64,000 nucleotides of DNA from Echinometra lucunter (lineage: Eukaryota > Echinodermata > Echinoidea > Camarodonta > Echinometridae). Position numbers and translations under genes: made by a program. Positions within the stretch are counted from its first letter, which is position 1, and every line of letters begins with the position of its first letter. Below are positions 32,962 through 47,668 of this stretch, piece after piece. Below the pieces are notes generated by a model that was given only the letters and a program-made list of their open reading frames with translations, searched no databases and had not been told where the DNA came from. The stretch is taken from NCBI GenBank assembly GCA_029962745.1, contig CM057152.1:20036324-20100323 (forward strand), written 5' to 3'.

Positions 32962-32967
32962 TTTATT
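32962..32967 (-). promoter_or_regulatory. Candidate galectin poly(A) signal AATAAA
   Basis: The first AATAAA I find on the minus strand downstream of the galectin stop (34642); it implies a 3' UTR of about 1.7 kb that contains a MITE at 33522-33712. Nearer variant signals may be used instead. Confidence 0.4.
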
Positions 32968-33521
32968 GAAAATATACTGAAAAAACATTTAGTCTATAGA
33001 ATTAAAAAGAGCATATATATCTATTACTATGAAATTAAAAAAAATGATGAAAAAAGGAAAAAAAAATCTTGTTATACACAAGAAACTAATGCACTAATAA
33101 TGTGACTAATTCACTACAGAATAAATCACTTTTAAAGCTTCTGAAAATACTATACACCAGGGGATAAAAGAATATCAAACCCAGCTTGTCTCCACCAGAC
33201 AATACAAACTACACAAACTGATAATTCATTTTCATTTTTCTTTTGCAATTAAAGGCAAGATCAATGAGCAATTCATTTTCAGAGAAATTTGGCATAACAC
33301 GATTATGACTGGATTGTAGAAAAAAAAAATCATTAGGTGTAGAAATAAAGTTTAAAAGTCAATAGGTCATTCTTACTGTATTCAGTATTCCTTTATAAAC
33401 TGTAACCAATCAACTGTGATTCAAGATAGATATGAAAGTGTGATTTACAATGACACTTTACTGTTTCCATTATTTCCATTCATAGTACAGTGTATTTGAA
33501 ATAAACAAAACATAACACAAT

Positions 33522-33712
33522 AGCTGATCCAGGGGTGGCATGGGGTGTGGCTCTTCTTCATAATGCCATTGGCACTGCCGGGCTGTGTAATCGGAATTTG
33601 CACCAGTGCACTTGAAATCGGCGGCTAATTACAACAGTGGTGACACTGCCTTACTGATAAGAATGCACCGCCCAGCTCTGTGCCCCACTATTTCCAAACC
33701 CTGGATTAGCTA
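33522..33712. mobile_element. MITE with AGCTGATCCAGGGG ends, in presumed galectin 3' UTR
   Basis: AGCTGATCCAGGGGTGGC (33522) and CAAACCCTGGATTAGCT (to 33712) are inverted ends, with GGGGTGTGGC / GTGCCCCAC inside. Confidence 0.65.
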
Positions 33713-34641
33713 GTGTTATATTTGAAATATACTAAATGTAATCTTGTTCTACGTTATGTAAAAATATCCCCATTATAAAAATACATGACTAGAACCATAC
33801 CGTGAAGGGTGATGGGCAAATTCGAAATATAATCTAAAATACTAAAAGAAAATGATATGAAGACTGCAGATAGTACAAGAGTACGAGATACATTAATCTT
33901 TTGATTAATTGTCATGATTTACCTGCTAAAATGTTAGTACTTCATTTAAATGACATTCAACTATCAAGGCACAAATGCTAGCTGTAAGAATAAAATTGAT
34001 ATACATGATCTGCTGCTTTAGCTGTTCACCTTGCGGAACCTTTTTCTCAAAAATAGTACTTGTTTCCTAATGTTCTTCTAATCAACTACATCATCAAATT
34101 CCTCTTTAACAGGAAAGTCCTTCTTGATCATTAACTCTTAAAAACACCTGTGCAATGGGTGGGAATCTTGCCTATGAAGAGTGAGTGTGAAGTTATATGC
34201 TTCTTTTCATAAAACAAATTAAGCATGCGCCTTCACTGAGAAGTTTACAGCCTGAATTATGCATTAAGCAAAGCACTATCAGTGGAAATAGGGAAAGTTC
34301 AATTTATATCCACTGTCCTACAATTTGTCGCCACAGAAGAGGATAATCATATCAAATGGTGAATCCATTGCAGAAACAATTTTTTACATTCATTCAGATT
34401 ATCTGCTAGAGGTCGCTTATCTTATGATTTGAGAGAACTCTTCTGATGACTGGGGATGAATTGTGTGGCTGTTTCTTCTAATTAACAACTTCATCATATT
34501 AATTTTGATAAATCATTAGTGACCGTCAATTCCATACCATCAGAAATGGTACATCTACAACAGAAATTGTCATTCAAACCAATCATTCACGGTAGGTTAT
34601 CTCTCATTGGGTGGGGTGGGGAGGGTGGGTAGTCTTCTGAT

Positions 34642-34788
34642 TTACTGGAAACGGATCTGGTGGATGTCAACAGCACCATCAATGACCAGGGTGTTGACAT
34701 TCTGGAAGGGTATGCGATGATTGTACTCCAGGTAGTGCTGACCGTTGACAGCAACCTTGAAGCAATTCTGCTCACACAAGATGATCAG
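34642..34788 (-). CDS. Galectin exon 8 (CRD2 end, stop)
   Basis: Acceptor TTCTTCTCTAG|CTG. Encodes LIILCEQNCFKVAVNG, HYLEYNHRI and the last strand DIHQIRFQ, then TAA. Confidence 0.9.
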   Translation of the reverse strand: MIILCEQNCFKVAVNGQHYLEYNHRIPFQNVNTLVIDGAVDIHQIRFQ

Positions 34789-37700
34789 CTAGAGAAGAAA
34801 AGGTAGCGAGATGTAATTTGAAATATAATTCTTGTACACACACCAAAGTGTTGGTTTTCGACCGTGATCTGCCATGACCTAATTATCACTGCCTCCTCTT
34901 CATGTAATTTCTATTTAGGAATAAAAACAACTGAATACAGATGCCCCAGTGACAGCTGCTCCATGTAAAATTCTAACTTCAACACTGAAATGAAAAACAT
35001 AACTAACCCTAACTCATAACCCCACCTACGAACCCAGTCGCAACTCAAGCTCTAACCCAACATCTATAATAATGAAATAAATTCTACATCAAATGTTGGA
35101 TTGCTGAGAAAAAAGTAAAACCTACCACTAGATTAGAATTCTTATCTTGAGGTTTTTAACCTGTTGAATACTATGCCTGAGATAACTCGGGCCATGGTCT
35201 ATGAAAGATGCATGTTATACCAAAATCAAATCATGCTAAATGGACTAAAATGTCAAAATAATTCTGGGGAGTGTTTAATGAAGAGTCTTGTCGGTGATTT
35301 CCACTAATTTGCTCTCAGCCAATCAGATACGAGGATTTTCAGTAGCTTATAACAGTCGTCAGTAAGATCACTGACAAAACTCTTCATGTAATGCTCCCCT
35401 GATGTAAATTTTTTAATTTATTTTTCTATTTTTAAAGGGGGGGGGGGGAGGAATTTAAAGGGGAGGTTAAAAAATTACACATGAATGCAAAGACTTATAT
35501 AATGAAAAGAGAGAGTGGGAGAGAAGCTGGGAAGTGAGGGACAGATGAGAAGGGAGCATACTGATATGGAAGGAGTAGAGGGGTTGACAGAACAAAAATT
35601 AAATAGAGAAAAGAGAAAGAGCAAGATAGACAGAAACAGGAACAGAAATAAAAACAAAATGAGAAAAAAAAGAGAAACAGAAACTGTAACAGGAAAAGAA
35701 AAAGAAAGAGAAAGAGAAAGAAAGAGAAAGAAATAGAAAGAAAGAGAAAGATAAATATATACCTCAAAGAATCCATTTGGAGCAAATGGGAAGAAGGATG
35801 CAGTCTTTTCTTCACTGCCCCATGACTGCCTCTGAAGTGTGTTGCGTACCACGGTCTGGGCTTGGAAACGAGGGTTGAAGTGAAATGCGATGTCTGGCCT
35901 TGGGGAAACACCAGCACCACACTGCAGGTTTACGTGGAACCTACATGTATGATATTCAAAAAAATAAAACATCCATTCACAGAGCAATTATCATCCCATA
36001 TTTTATTCATTCAAAATCGAATTTTTGTCCACTAATAGCTGTTAAGGCACCTTAACAAATATTTTTGCATCTGTCTTTCCCCCTCATATCCTTCCTGTTT
36101 CTCCATAGACAAAACAACGGGGGATCAGCAAAGCTGATGTAAAAGAACGGTCGTGGAAAAGACGAGCAAAGATGCGGGACGGAACTTTGATTAGAGGCCT
36201 AACACAATATGCGATCCTTAAAGTGTTTTCAGTAGTCTCTCTAGCATGAATTTGCATTTTAATTGCTGCATAAATCTGAGAGGCTAAAATGAATTAGGCC
36301 TGGAACAAAATTTAAGAGTGTACCCGTTGATTGTTTTTTTCCAGATCTTGAAATATCTTTACTTACATTTTAAGTCCTTAAAATTCCCTTTTTTCATTCA
36401 TTCTCAAGACACATTTTAAATTCTTACTTGTAGAAGGTATTAAATGTCAAATAATGTCACCATGCATACGTTTAATTTTTTTGTACTATCACACCTTTTT
36501 TTGAACACTAAACAACAACAATGAAAAAACACAAATAATTTAAACACTCTACTCAACCTGAGGTAAAACACAACCTGTAATATCTCAAACAGCCTTTTTT
36601 TTCATTCAGTGACTTTATCAGCTATCAATTTTTGATAATACATATGTCTTTATACTTCATTTTCTATATTCTTCTTTTCATCCTTACCTATCTGGGTTAG
36701 CTCTGACCTTTCCACTGAGGAAGATGAGTCTTCCTGGAACCATTCCACCAACCACCGGTCCAGTGTATGGCATAGGCTGTCAATCATATCATACAAGAGG
36801 AAATGAATACATTCATGTAGAAATACATACACACAGCCTAAACTACTAACTACAAATTACATTTCTAGTTAAAATGCTACCTCTGATATTCATGTTCCAC
36901 TATCTAAATCATGCATTTAATTACGGGTACTAATTACTATGTTCACTTGTATGGACAGATGTTCACAGAACCTCTTTTGCAACAATCCTCATAAATTCCA
37001 CTTCTAAGCTTTGTATTTTTTGTCGACATCTTTTATATTGTAAAGTTTCATGTATTTGTATAATCTGCATATATTTAAAATTTTTCATTATATTTTCAAA
37101 AACAAAACTATGAAATAAATCTTAAAGGCCAAGTCCATGTTAAGATGACATTCAGTTCAATAAAACCAAACAGTGAAAATTTGATGAAAATTTGATGCAA
37201 AATAAGGAAGTTACAAGTTTTTAAAATTTTTGCTATTTTTTCGCGAAACAGTTCTTGAGCAATTGTTATGAATATTCAGTGAGTGATGATGTCTTACACG
37301 CACAATTTTCCACACAATAAATGTATACAGAAATGACAAAAATGTCATATTTTAGCTACAAAAATGAATTGTCTCAAATACTCCTTACATACTTACAAAA
37401 TGGTATTTAGTCTAATATGTGTGGACATGGTGGATGACTTTTCAGTTTTTGAGAAAAAAAATGAAAATTTTCTGAAATTTTTGTATAGATTATTAAGGAG
37501 AGTAGTGAGTGTATGACATCATCAGCTCATTCATTGAATATTCATATCGACTGTTCAAGAACTGTTTTGTGAAAAAATTGTGAAATTTTGAAAATTCATG
37601 ACTTCTTTATTTTGCATCCAATTTTTATCCAATTTCCACAATTTTGTTTGGAATTTTTCATTCTTTTTATTGAATGAACTTCATCTTGCTGTGGACATGG

Positions 37701-40700
37701 CATTTAGCTAATTTATGGCTTGAAGATGGCATCTGATACTGCTTAGATCATCATTTCACAAAAAATCTGCTTTTGACACTACAATAGCTATTGGTGATAT
37801 TATTTGTGGACAACTCTCAATATATTTTGAAGACAGAATTTCACATATTCTTTATCATCTTGAGGAACACATGTTTTCATTGTCCTTATCTCAAATATGC
37901 TGTGGAGAAAACAGAGCTACATATAATCTTGTGTAGAAAATGGGCAAATTGTACTGAAGCAAAATGAAAATGCATAATCATGTGTGTACACAAAAACATA
38001 GTGAGAGTTGTCCACAAAATGATGTCATCGATAGTCATGGTAGTGTCAAAAAAGTCATATAGAAAATTTTACACAGTACTTATAAAAAAAAAAAAGTACT
38101 CCAAGTTCAGACTATTTTCATTCCAAGGTTATTAATTTCTATATTCTGCCTGTAGCATATTTGAAAAGGACAACTTCTCCTCTTTCCATTGATGCCTCAC
38201 ATACATCAATGCTGTCATGCTTGAGTGGGTATAATATAAATGAAGACGTTGGGTACAAATTTCATTTTTTGCAAGTTTTGGAAATTGAAGTAAGTGAAAG
38301 CTTTCAGCGAGTTCACAGACGATTGTGTATGTTTACACGTCCATTGAATATGACAAGTTAAATGTTTTTTTTCCCTAACAATTATTTCAAAGATTATGCT
38401 CTTCTTGATAGTCTTTGGCATGCTGCCTTCGTATTTTAGTAATATCCTGGGGAAATGGATTGATGTCTTGGCACAGCAGACTTCTCCCTTAACCTTAGCG
38501 CAGTTTCTACCAAGAGTCCAAGACTACCTTGGGTTTTGGATAAGGCTAGTACCACGATTAGGTGTTTCTTTACATTCTTCCATTTAAAAAAAAAATGAAG
38601 CAAAACTACATAGAGAAATTTCGGAAGATGTTTTCTAAAATCCTTGTGAGTTCTCCAAACTCCCTTCTTTCTGGTGAAATGATGCAACCTTCAAAGCTGA
38701 AAGTGCCATTTCTGTAGTGCATTGAACCATTTTTCTAACGACTACTGATGATAACCAATGATTATCAGACTTACTAAAAATGTATCATGAGCATAATGTA
38801 GAGAAAAATGGGAGTTTCAATCATGCATCCAGTAACATTGCAAAAATGCTACTGAAGTTGTTCATAATCAATAAGAAAGCAACTGATTATGTGTGGCTCC
38901 ATTAAAAGAGTTCAGTCTTACGCCTTTTTACCAAAACTTGCAAAAAGTGGAATTCGTACCTGTTATCTTTAATAACAATGAACCTAGTCATGCGTAACAT
39001 GAATGATGCAAGTGAAGTATGAATTAAAAGAGGAAGAGTTCCTCTTTTAATTGTTAATCTTAGCTACCTATAAATGATAAAAATCAGTAATAGTGTCACA
39101 GGAATCCTGTGAATTTGGATTACCTTTATTTTGATACGTACTGTACAGCCATAACTTACTTACTCCATGCATGATTTTTTCAATTTTTCACTGATTTGTT
39201 TTAACTCTGCCTTAGCTTTGATTTAAAAACTACCTGACTTGAAGGTGTAGGTTTCCTTTAATCATGTTTTCATCACTAAACAGTATTGCATTTCCATTGA
39301 TAACAATGGTACAGCTAACCTCAAGTGTTGAATATACAGACAAATATTAAAGCCTGTATTTATACCTGATCTACATGTTATTTCCTTTTAACTAAAATCT
39401 TTGTACCTCATTTACCTTTTTCCTTCCCCACAAGAATATGTTAAGCCTAATTAAGCCTAGTTAAGCCTGCTTATTCATCAACCACAGAAAAAATAACTAA
39501 GTAATGTTGATAACTGGAGATGATTAATACTGCAATCATTCTTCCTGTTATTGATAAAAATATTTGCATGAACGGAAGACAGTAACCTAGAAGATCTGAA
39601 AAATCAAAGACTATACAAACTAACTACAGATAAATAAGGAATCTGGTTAAACCTCATTTGAGGAAACAGGAAGAAGCATAATGACAAATAAGTCAGCCAG
39701 CTTTGACCCTGCTAGAAAAATCTGGATGGAGGTCAAAGCAAATTTCCAGCTAATTTTTTAGTTTCCCATATATTTCCAAAAGACCTTTTGAAAAAAAAAG
39801 ATGATCCCAAGGGCTGCGTTTCACGAAACCGTCATAAATCTAAGTTCATGGACATCCCATTGAAACGCGTGTTAATTCTACAACACGCGTTTCAATGGGA
39901 TGTCCAAGAAGTTAGACTTATGACGCTTTCGTGAAACGCAGCCTGATTTCCAAGTGATCTTTTTCTCTCCCCCAACTGACTACAAACTCTACTGATTCCC
40001 TAGCATGATAGCAGCACACTTAACTTAACTTACTGGGTTGACAATGCTGCCAGCTCCATGGATGTACTGTAGAATAAAAGCCAAGAAAGCAAGACCAACA
40101 TTCACAAGGTTAAGACATACCAATTTTCAAACTTGTGCATTACATTATTAAACATGTCAATAAAGAAATCATCAAGACATTTTTGGTTGCTATACAAAAA
40201 ACTCAGCAAATAAGAGCATTAATATTCCATTTATGGTTATACAGATATCAACTCCACAACTGGAAATCTTTGAATTTTTCATTTCATCTATCATTCAAAA
40301 CTCTGATTATCAACCCCAATGAAATTTCAACAAAGAATGATGTCTAGATCAGAACCAACATAATCATTAATCCTGCATAACTACTTTATTAATGATAGCT
40401 TAATGATATCATGTGAACACTTCCCCAAATAATCATAATGACCAGGGTATTTCAGATATGAATGGTAATGCTGATTATTTAAAGATTAAGTACACCTAAG
40501 CTGGTCTAATCCACTAATCACCAAGCTCTGGACACTCCTGTGCTAGGAGGTGTGATGGCTCAGTGGTAGAATAGTGGTCTTGTAACCAGGAGACCCTGGG
40601 TTTGTAAGTGAGTATGCACCAGTGTCCTTTGGCGAGGCATAATTCCTCATCTCCATGTCCCTTGGAGAGGACTTAAAGCGGTAGATCCCTTGAATTGGTT

Positions 40701-43700
40701 GCCTAATATTTCCTTACAAGTATGTGCATGCTTTATTTTCAGTCAGGTAAAAATAAAACATACAACCAAATGAATAATAATAATATTAACTTACCCCAGC
40801 CGCTTGCCCCTGGAACCTGATAGAGTGAAGGTGTACCTTGCCATCAATGGCAATGGTATCGATACGGTTCAGCTTCTTGATGCGATGGTTGTACTCAAGG
40901 AAATGCTGGCCATTCACAGCAACCTACACAAAAAACAATGATGGATTAGTTTCTACATGGTTGTACTCAAGGAAATGCTGGCCATTCACAGCAACCTACA
41001 CAAAAAACAATGATGGATTAGTTTCTACATGGTTGTACTCAAGGAAATGCTGGCCATTCACAGCAACCTACACAAAAAACAATGATGGATTAGTTTCTAC
41101 ACTGAAAAAATACAGAAAAATGAAAAAAAAAAGAAAAGTAAGAATAATAATATCACTGCATCTCTTCCTCCTACTAATATCAACGTTGTCTGATTACTAC
41201 AACTACATCTACTCAGGTACACAAGAATTAACAAGTGTTCTATAATGAAATATCTCAAGTATTTCTCAATGGAATTCAATTATTTCCTTTTATTTATATT
41301 TACAAAAGTAGTCCACTGATAGTAAAGTGCTTTCAGTGAAACATGATACCACATGCTCTCATTTCTACAATTTACAATTTCAATCAACAAGCACAATATA
41401 ATGATAACAAGTAGTTATCCCAAATTATCAAAGAACAAGCAGCATGCTTAAGGGGGGAAAAACTATAGAAGGTAAAAGATTTGGAGTAACTTTTTTGTTT
41501 GTTTGGCATAACAGCAATATGTTCAAACAATATGAAAATCATAAAAAATTACTGAACTGCAGAAGAAAACTGCATCATGTTCATAATCTTAAACTGTAAC
41601 AGAAGATATTATCATTTTTGGGTGGGGGTTGGGGCCCATTCAGCTCTATACAATCTAGAAGTGGGACAGAGATTATACATATAACATACCCCACAAGCAT
41701 ACTCTGAACTGGCAAGATACCTTGAACTGGTTCACTAAAAACTGCATTAGGATCAAAGTTTTAAACTGCCACTGAAGACATCATTTTCAGGGTCGAGGAC
41801 AGGGGTCCATTTAGCTCTAAAAACAATCTAGCAGTGGGACAGAGATTATAACTATAGCATACTCCACAAGCATACTCTGAACTGGCGAGATACCTTGAAC
41901 TGGTTTGCCTCACACAGGATGATAATCTCAAAGTTCTGGTTGAAGGCGAAAGGGAAATGAGACTGACCCCTCTCTTCGCCTCCCCACTTCTGGTTCTGCA
42001 GGGTGTTGCGGACGCACACATTGGCTCCAAAGCGGGGGTTAAAGTGCAAGGCGATATCGGCTCTTGGGTTGGTGCTGGTGCCGCACTGCAAATTGATGTG
42101 GAATCTAGAAAAAAAAGACAACAAAGAGATTATTTGGGATTAGTGTTTGGAGCTAATTTAATGTACAATCCAAATGTTTGCATTTCATGATTTCAGTTCA
42201 TCTGCCCTATTCTAATGTCTCAGGTCGGGAGATTTATGTAGAAGAAAATGGTATAGCTTATTATCTTACCTCAAAATCTATTGATGGAACAACAAAAGAT
42301 TATAATATCAAATAAGATCACAGTTCAAAGAACACATGAAAACAAGCAGTTATGACCATCAAATACTTAATTTCATGATTTCTTTAATCTTGCTCTAATC
42401 AACCTTAATCTGTGGTTGGGAATCAAGAGACTGCATGTAGAGTACACCAGCAACAAAGATGTAAATAGCATATTTGGCTTTTTAGTATGTGGAGTCTTCA
42501 TAATGAAATTGAATTGTAGGAGAAAATGACTAGAAATCTCTCTCCAGCACACAGTAGATGAGAGAACCAACAAAGTCATACTTGTCTTGTCTTACAAGTC
42601 TTACTTGTCTTGTTTTACAAGTCTTACTTGTAATCATACTCACTAAAAAGGACAGCTAATATAGGCATGTACGAAACTATGTGTAAAGCAGATACTTGGG
42701 ACTATTAGTATTACACTTACATAAGTTTTCCTTATCTTCTTTGGTCAATGTTTATTACATTTTTAATGTATTCTTTCTAATAAAACAGTGGAACATTCTT
42801 TGTATTTTCCCCTGATACTTGGTGTTTTCTTGAAATATATCCATTGTGTATAACAAGTTGAAAAGGATTGCAAAACAGAGCAGAACAAACTGTACTTTAA
42901 ACAATGCTCAGAAATCTAATCAATTTTTCATCTCTCATAAAAAGCTTATTGCACTAGTTGAAAATAATGAAAGGTCTGCTATACTTTCAGTCAGGATTAT
43001 GACTTTTCACATCATATAAGTAAAAATTAAAACTGACCTTGAAATTTACATATGAGATTTTACTGCACCTGAATGGGCTATAATAGAGATCTTTTTCATT
43101 TGATATTAACTTTTCATTTCATATTAACAATAAATTTGCCATTTCTTGACTGTCTTTAGTATAAAATCCCTTATGTAAGCATTGTACTCCACCACACCTC
43201 CTGTGATATCATACATTCTAGAAACAACCTTCGTAAAAAAAAGAACCATCCGATATACCTTTGATCTTTAGAACTACCGGTATATGTAAAGAGCACACTA
43301 AAGACAGACAAACACTATATACGAGCAGCGTAAATACAAAAAAATCCCTTTTCATGACTGGTTTATTGAGAATAGGCAAACATGCCAATCCTCTCTGCCT
43401 ATAGACAAATCATGCAAAGACCTCGGAAATGATACACGTGACTGACTTAATAAGTCTGTAGACCTGGATTAGAGCTGATAAGATGCAATGCAATAGCATC
43501 ATATAAACCAAAGAAAATGAAACAGAAAGTGTCTAGTAGCTAACCCTTTTATTTCATACAAACACTAATAGCTCTTGACCCTTAATAGTCCCTGGATTAC
43601 TCTATTACTACATTCACAAATATCAAACTTGTTATGCTAGTATTTGCAAATCAAACCATCCTATATTTATTCATTGGAACAGGAATAATAAAATGTTTGG

Positions 43701-46700
43701 GTATAGCCTTTTGAATAGGAAGAAGGAAGGGGATTTATTTTTGATAACTGCATATGTCACCATGCTTTAATATATAACCATGCAGTTCGGTAGTCTGATC
43801 AGTCAAGAACTGTGCTCATTAAAATCAACTCAAGCTCTGGGCAAATGATTGCACTTTTAAAAAAACAGAGGCATACAAACAAGTAAATATCTGGAAAGAG
43901 AAGGCTATCATTTTTTTCAAAATCATCTACATGGGAAGAACTGCATTCGTTTCTGACCTCCTTTGACCATAACTTAAAAATAAAACTGAAAATAAATCCA
44001 AATATTAGAGAAGTCAATGTCCAATTGTCCATGACCTTTATCCTGACATTTATATATCACATTCTTTCTCTTTCTCTATAAACAGAGCACTAGAAATGAA
44101 AGAGTTACTTCTGATATTGATCTCAATTTCAATATGATCTCATTCTAAATTTAAACAAGTGTTGCAATCTGAGACAGATTGCAACACATCCTTGTCCTTA
44201 CTCATATCAGCATGCACTGTACATTGTTCGTCTACTACCAGACCATCAAAGCTAGGTTGTGAATGCAGACACTATAGGGTATCATCTCATGTCAAACATG
44301 CTCTTTTTTTCAGTTCAATTCATTTATTTCTTTTAGAAGCAAAGGAATGAAAGACTATTTGTCTATCAATACCTTGAAATGAAATATGTAACTAATAAAA
44401 AATGAGAAATTTTGCAATCTGTTACTTGACAGCTGTTTTCACAATCAGAAACTTTCACGAATTGAAAAAAAAAAACAAAAAAAAAAATCATGTTGTCATT
44501 TAATCTCAATTGTACTGGTATTCTCAGCAAAAGACAAACAGAGACTACTACTGAAAATCGCCAAGGTTTCTGGTTCGACAGCATTTGATAAGACTGAAAA
44601 ATGCAAGTTGGGGCCTATAAAAAATCCAAAGTATAAGTTAATACTAAAGGGAATGTACAAGTAGACTTGTAACCTGTAGACTAATTACCTGTCTGCTCCT
44701 GCTGGTACAAATCCCTGGATGAAGATCATCCTCCCTGGTGACATGGGGCCACCATAGATGGAGCTCATGTAGGGGACAGGCTGGAGAGAGAGAAAGGAGA
44801 CAGAGAGAGAGAGAAAGAGAAAGGTTTACGATTTTACATGGAGAACACAGAGATTCACACTTGTGAGAGTTCTTTATGAAATAAACCCACCCAGAATGCC
44901 TCCATATAGTCTTTAGTTTACCCATATTTCAGGTCAACTGAGAATAATTCCCGATAACACTGGCTACATATCAACATATATCGGATATTCCAGTTTAAGA
45001 TTCATCATTCTTAGGAATTCAAATGGGATGTATTTTTGCATTATCAAGTTTGTCAATTTTCTTGCACATATTCATTATGAAATGAGAAATTAACTCAAGT
45101 ATGAAAAAAAGTATCATATTGCCCTGGAGGGGAGGGGGGGGGGGGGGGAAGGGGACGTCTCATTGAGGCCTGTATATCATCCGCTTACATTAAAACATGT
45201 AAAAAGTGTACTTTTTCATCACCGGGCACTAAACTCGTGGTGCCCCTCAGAGTATCTACAACAGTGAAAATCAAGAAACAGGGCATCAAATTCAGATTTT
45301 TTTTGGCTTTAATAGGGTGTGAAACTCCATGCAGTACATATCAAAATTCCTGATAAGGGTATAAATATCGGAGATGATAGACGGGTTTCCCTGTTCAGAG
45401 TAGAAATAGCACTCCTACTTCAATCCTCATTTACGTTCTTTTCAGAAAGCAGATGATGTTCAGGGCTACAGGCCTCAATGAGCGTCCCCCCCCCCCCCCC
45501 CCCGCATAATTTGATGGTAAATTATTTGATGGTATATATAACAAATTACCACAGGCACCATGGTGCTTTTATTTTTTTTATCAGGAAGGGTCATCTAATC
45601 TCTTAATTTCTTGATTCAAAAAGAATTTTCACTTTGTTTATCACTGCTGATTTTCTTTTCCTTTTGTTACTGAGGGAAATTTTACATTCAATGCCCCTCA
45701 AATTGGAAAGAGTGTATCTTAATACCTTGGCCACAGAACATTTTCTGATTTAGGTAGAATGACTCTGGGGAATTCCACAGTGATGTTAAGATTATGAAAA
45801 AGCCATAGGCCAGATTTAGTCTGCAAGCACAGACCCTAATTGATACTTTATTAGAATGCATTGCATGTTGAGAGAAGCCTAGACCGTGTGCTTACTGGCT
45901 GTGTCAATGGTCAGGAGCTGCCCCCAGGGAGGCCACTGTCATTACAAGGTGGACACCGTGCTCATACACAAAAACGCGTAAAAAGGGTTGTTTTTTACAG
46001 ACGGGCGATGTACGTGCGTCAGTGGAAAAATTAATTATTTTTTTTCCGGGGCTACGTTTTGAGCCCACCCGCCAGAATTTTCTACATTGTATTACAGTTT
46101 ACATTGAACCCTGTGAGAATTTCAGGGGCTCTTTTTAAGTTTCCAGTGCTCTTTTTAGCATTTCGGGGGCGAATTCGCCCCGAGCCCCCATATAATTCTT
46201 TCCCTAACGTGCGTACAGTGAAAAGGGTAACAAAAATTGCAAAAATAAGGAAAAAAGGGTATATTTTTATGGTGACATGACATATACTCCGCCGACAACT
46301 GCTCCGCGATAAATGCTCCGGGATAATTGCTCCGCCGATATTAGCTCCGCCGACATTTGCTCCGCCGACATAAGCTCCACCGACATTTGCTCCGGAAACT
46401 CGATCAGAAGATTACTATTACTGAAGTCAGACATGTCAAGTCTGACCTATTACTGAAGTCAGACAAGGAGTCTCATGCATTAAGCGTGAGACTCCTGCAT
46501 TGGGGGCTCTTGCTCATCCCCAAAAATCTCTTTCTCACGCCTACATCACAGCCTATCCCCATATATATTATACACACGCCTAGCGATCTCATGCATTGCC
46601 TGCCTAAAACCTCCCGCATTACTGGTCTTTGACCTTGGCGTCTCTGTAAAGTACTAATACTGGTAACAATGGCTGATATCCTTGTGCATGTACTTTCTGA

Positions 46701-47613
46701 CCAAGACAAAAAAGAGGAAGGATGAAGGATATGATTTTATGGACAGAACCATTTGTCATGTTTTTGTTTTTTTCAAGTACTAGTAGTAGTTTCAGGTATA
46801 TTCACATGGAAATGTCTGCTACCCTACACAATGAGGTTCCATAGTATTGTACACTGCCCAGGAAATCTGTGTGGAATAATTAACGCACATGTAGCATAGC
46901 CTGACATTCAGGGCCTAATTGGCTTCTAGTTACGGTAAGTTAAAAACAAAATCAAGCTTTCATTAAAAAAATGATACAAAATTCATCATTAGACACCAAA
47001 CATTTCTGATTTGCAACATAAACTCTGGCATATGAATATCTACAAGAGGATTTACATCTCCTAAATTTAGTGTAATTTAAAAACCATTTATTCAATGATT
47101 TAAATTATGTTTAGGATGTATGTCTTGGCCATTTTCTATCAACTATGATTTGAGCTAATATCAAATTAAAGTTGGAAAACATGGAACTGATTCTCTTTAA
47201 AATGATGTTGACTCCTCCTGAACAAATTAGCTTGTTGTTTCATCTCATATCTTTCTTGTTCATTATTAACCAACCTTGGGATTCACATGCTGTAAACAGC
47301 TCATCTGGTATCTCCTCTACCCACCCATCTTCCTGAAAATCAATTATCTCTTATTCAAACCACCCCATACCTTACATTAGCACGATGACCACAGCAATTA
47401 CGCCGATGAGATAAACAGGCAGAATTTACTCAGCTCCATGTTTTTTCTATTGATATCATTATGTATGCTTATTGCATACATGTACATGAAGTGGCTCATA
47501 CATATTCCTTCTTGCAATGATGTGCAGCTGATTCAATAATGTGAACACATATAATAATTTTCTTGTGATGATCTATTCATATGTACTTACTTATCAAGAA
47601 AAAAAATGAATAA

Positions 47614-47668
<55 letters not shown>

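Noticed and set aside
35475..35987. 170-codon single-exon gene with a galectin motif
   Set aside because: Real galectin exon 7 extended into both introns; the extra parts are a translated pyrimidine tract and intron.
40838..41245. 135-codon plus-strand frame with three WLYSRKCWPFTATYTKN repeats
   Set aside because: Antisense shadow of the triplicated 72-bp exon 4 acceptor unit.
46400..46710. Possible gene near TCATGCATTAAGCGTGAGAC blocks
   Set aside because: Short inverted and direct repeats suggest an unknown repeat; no coding signature on either strand.
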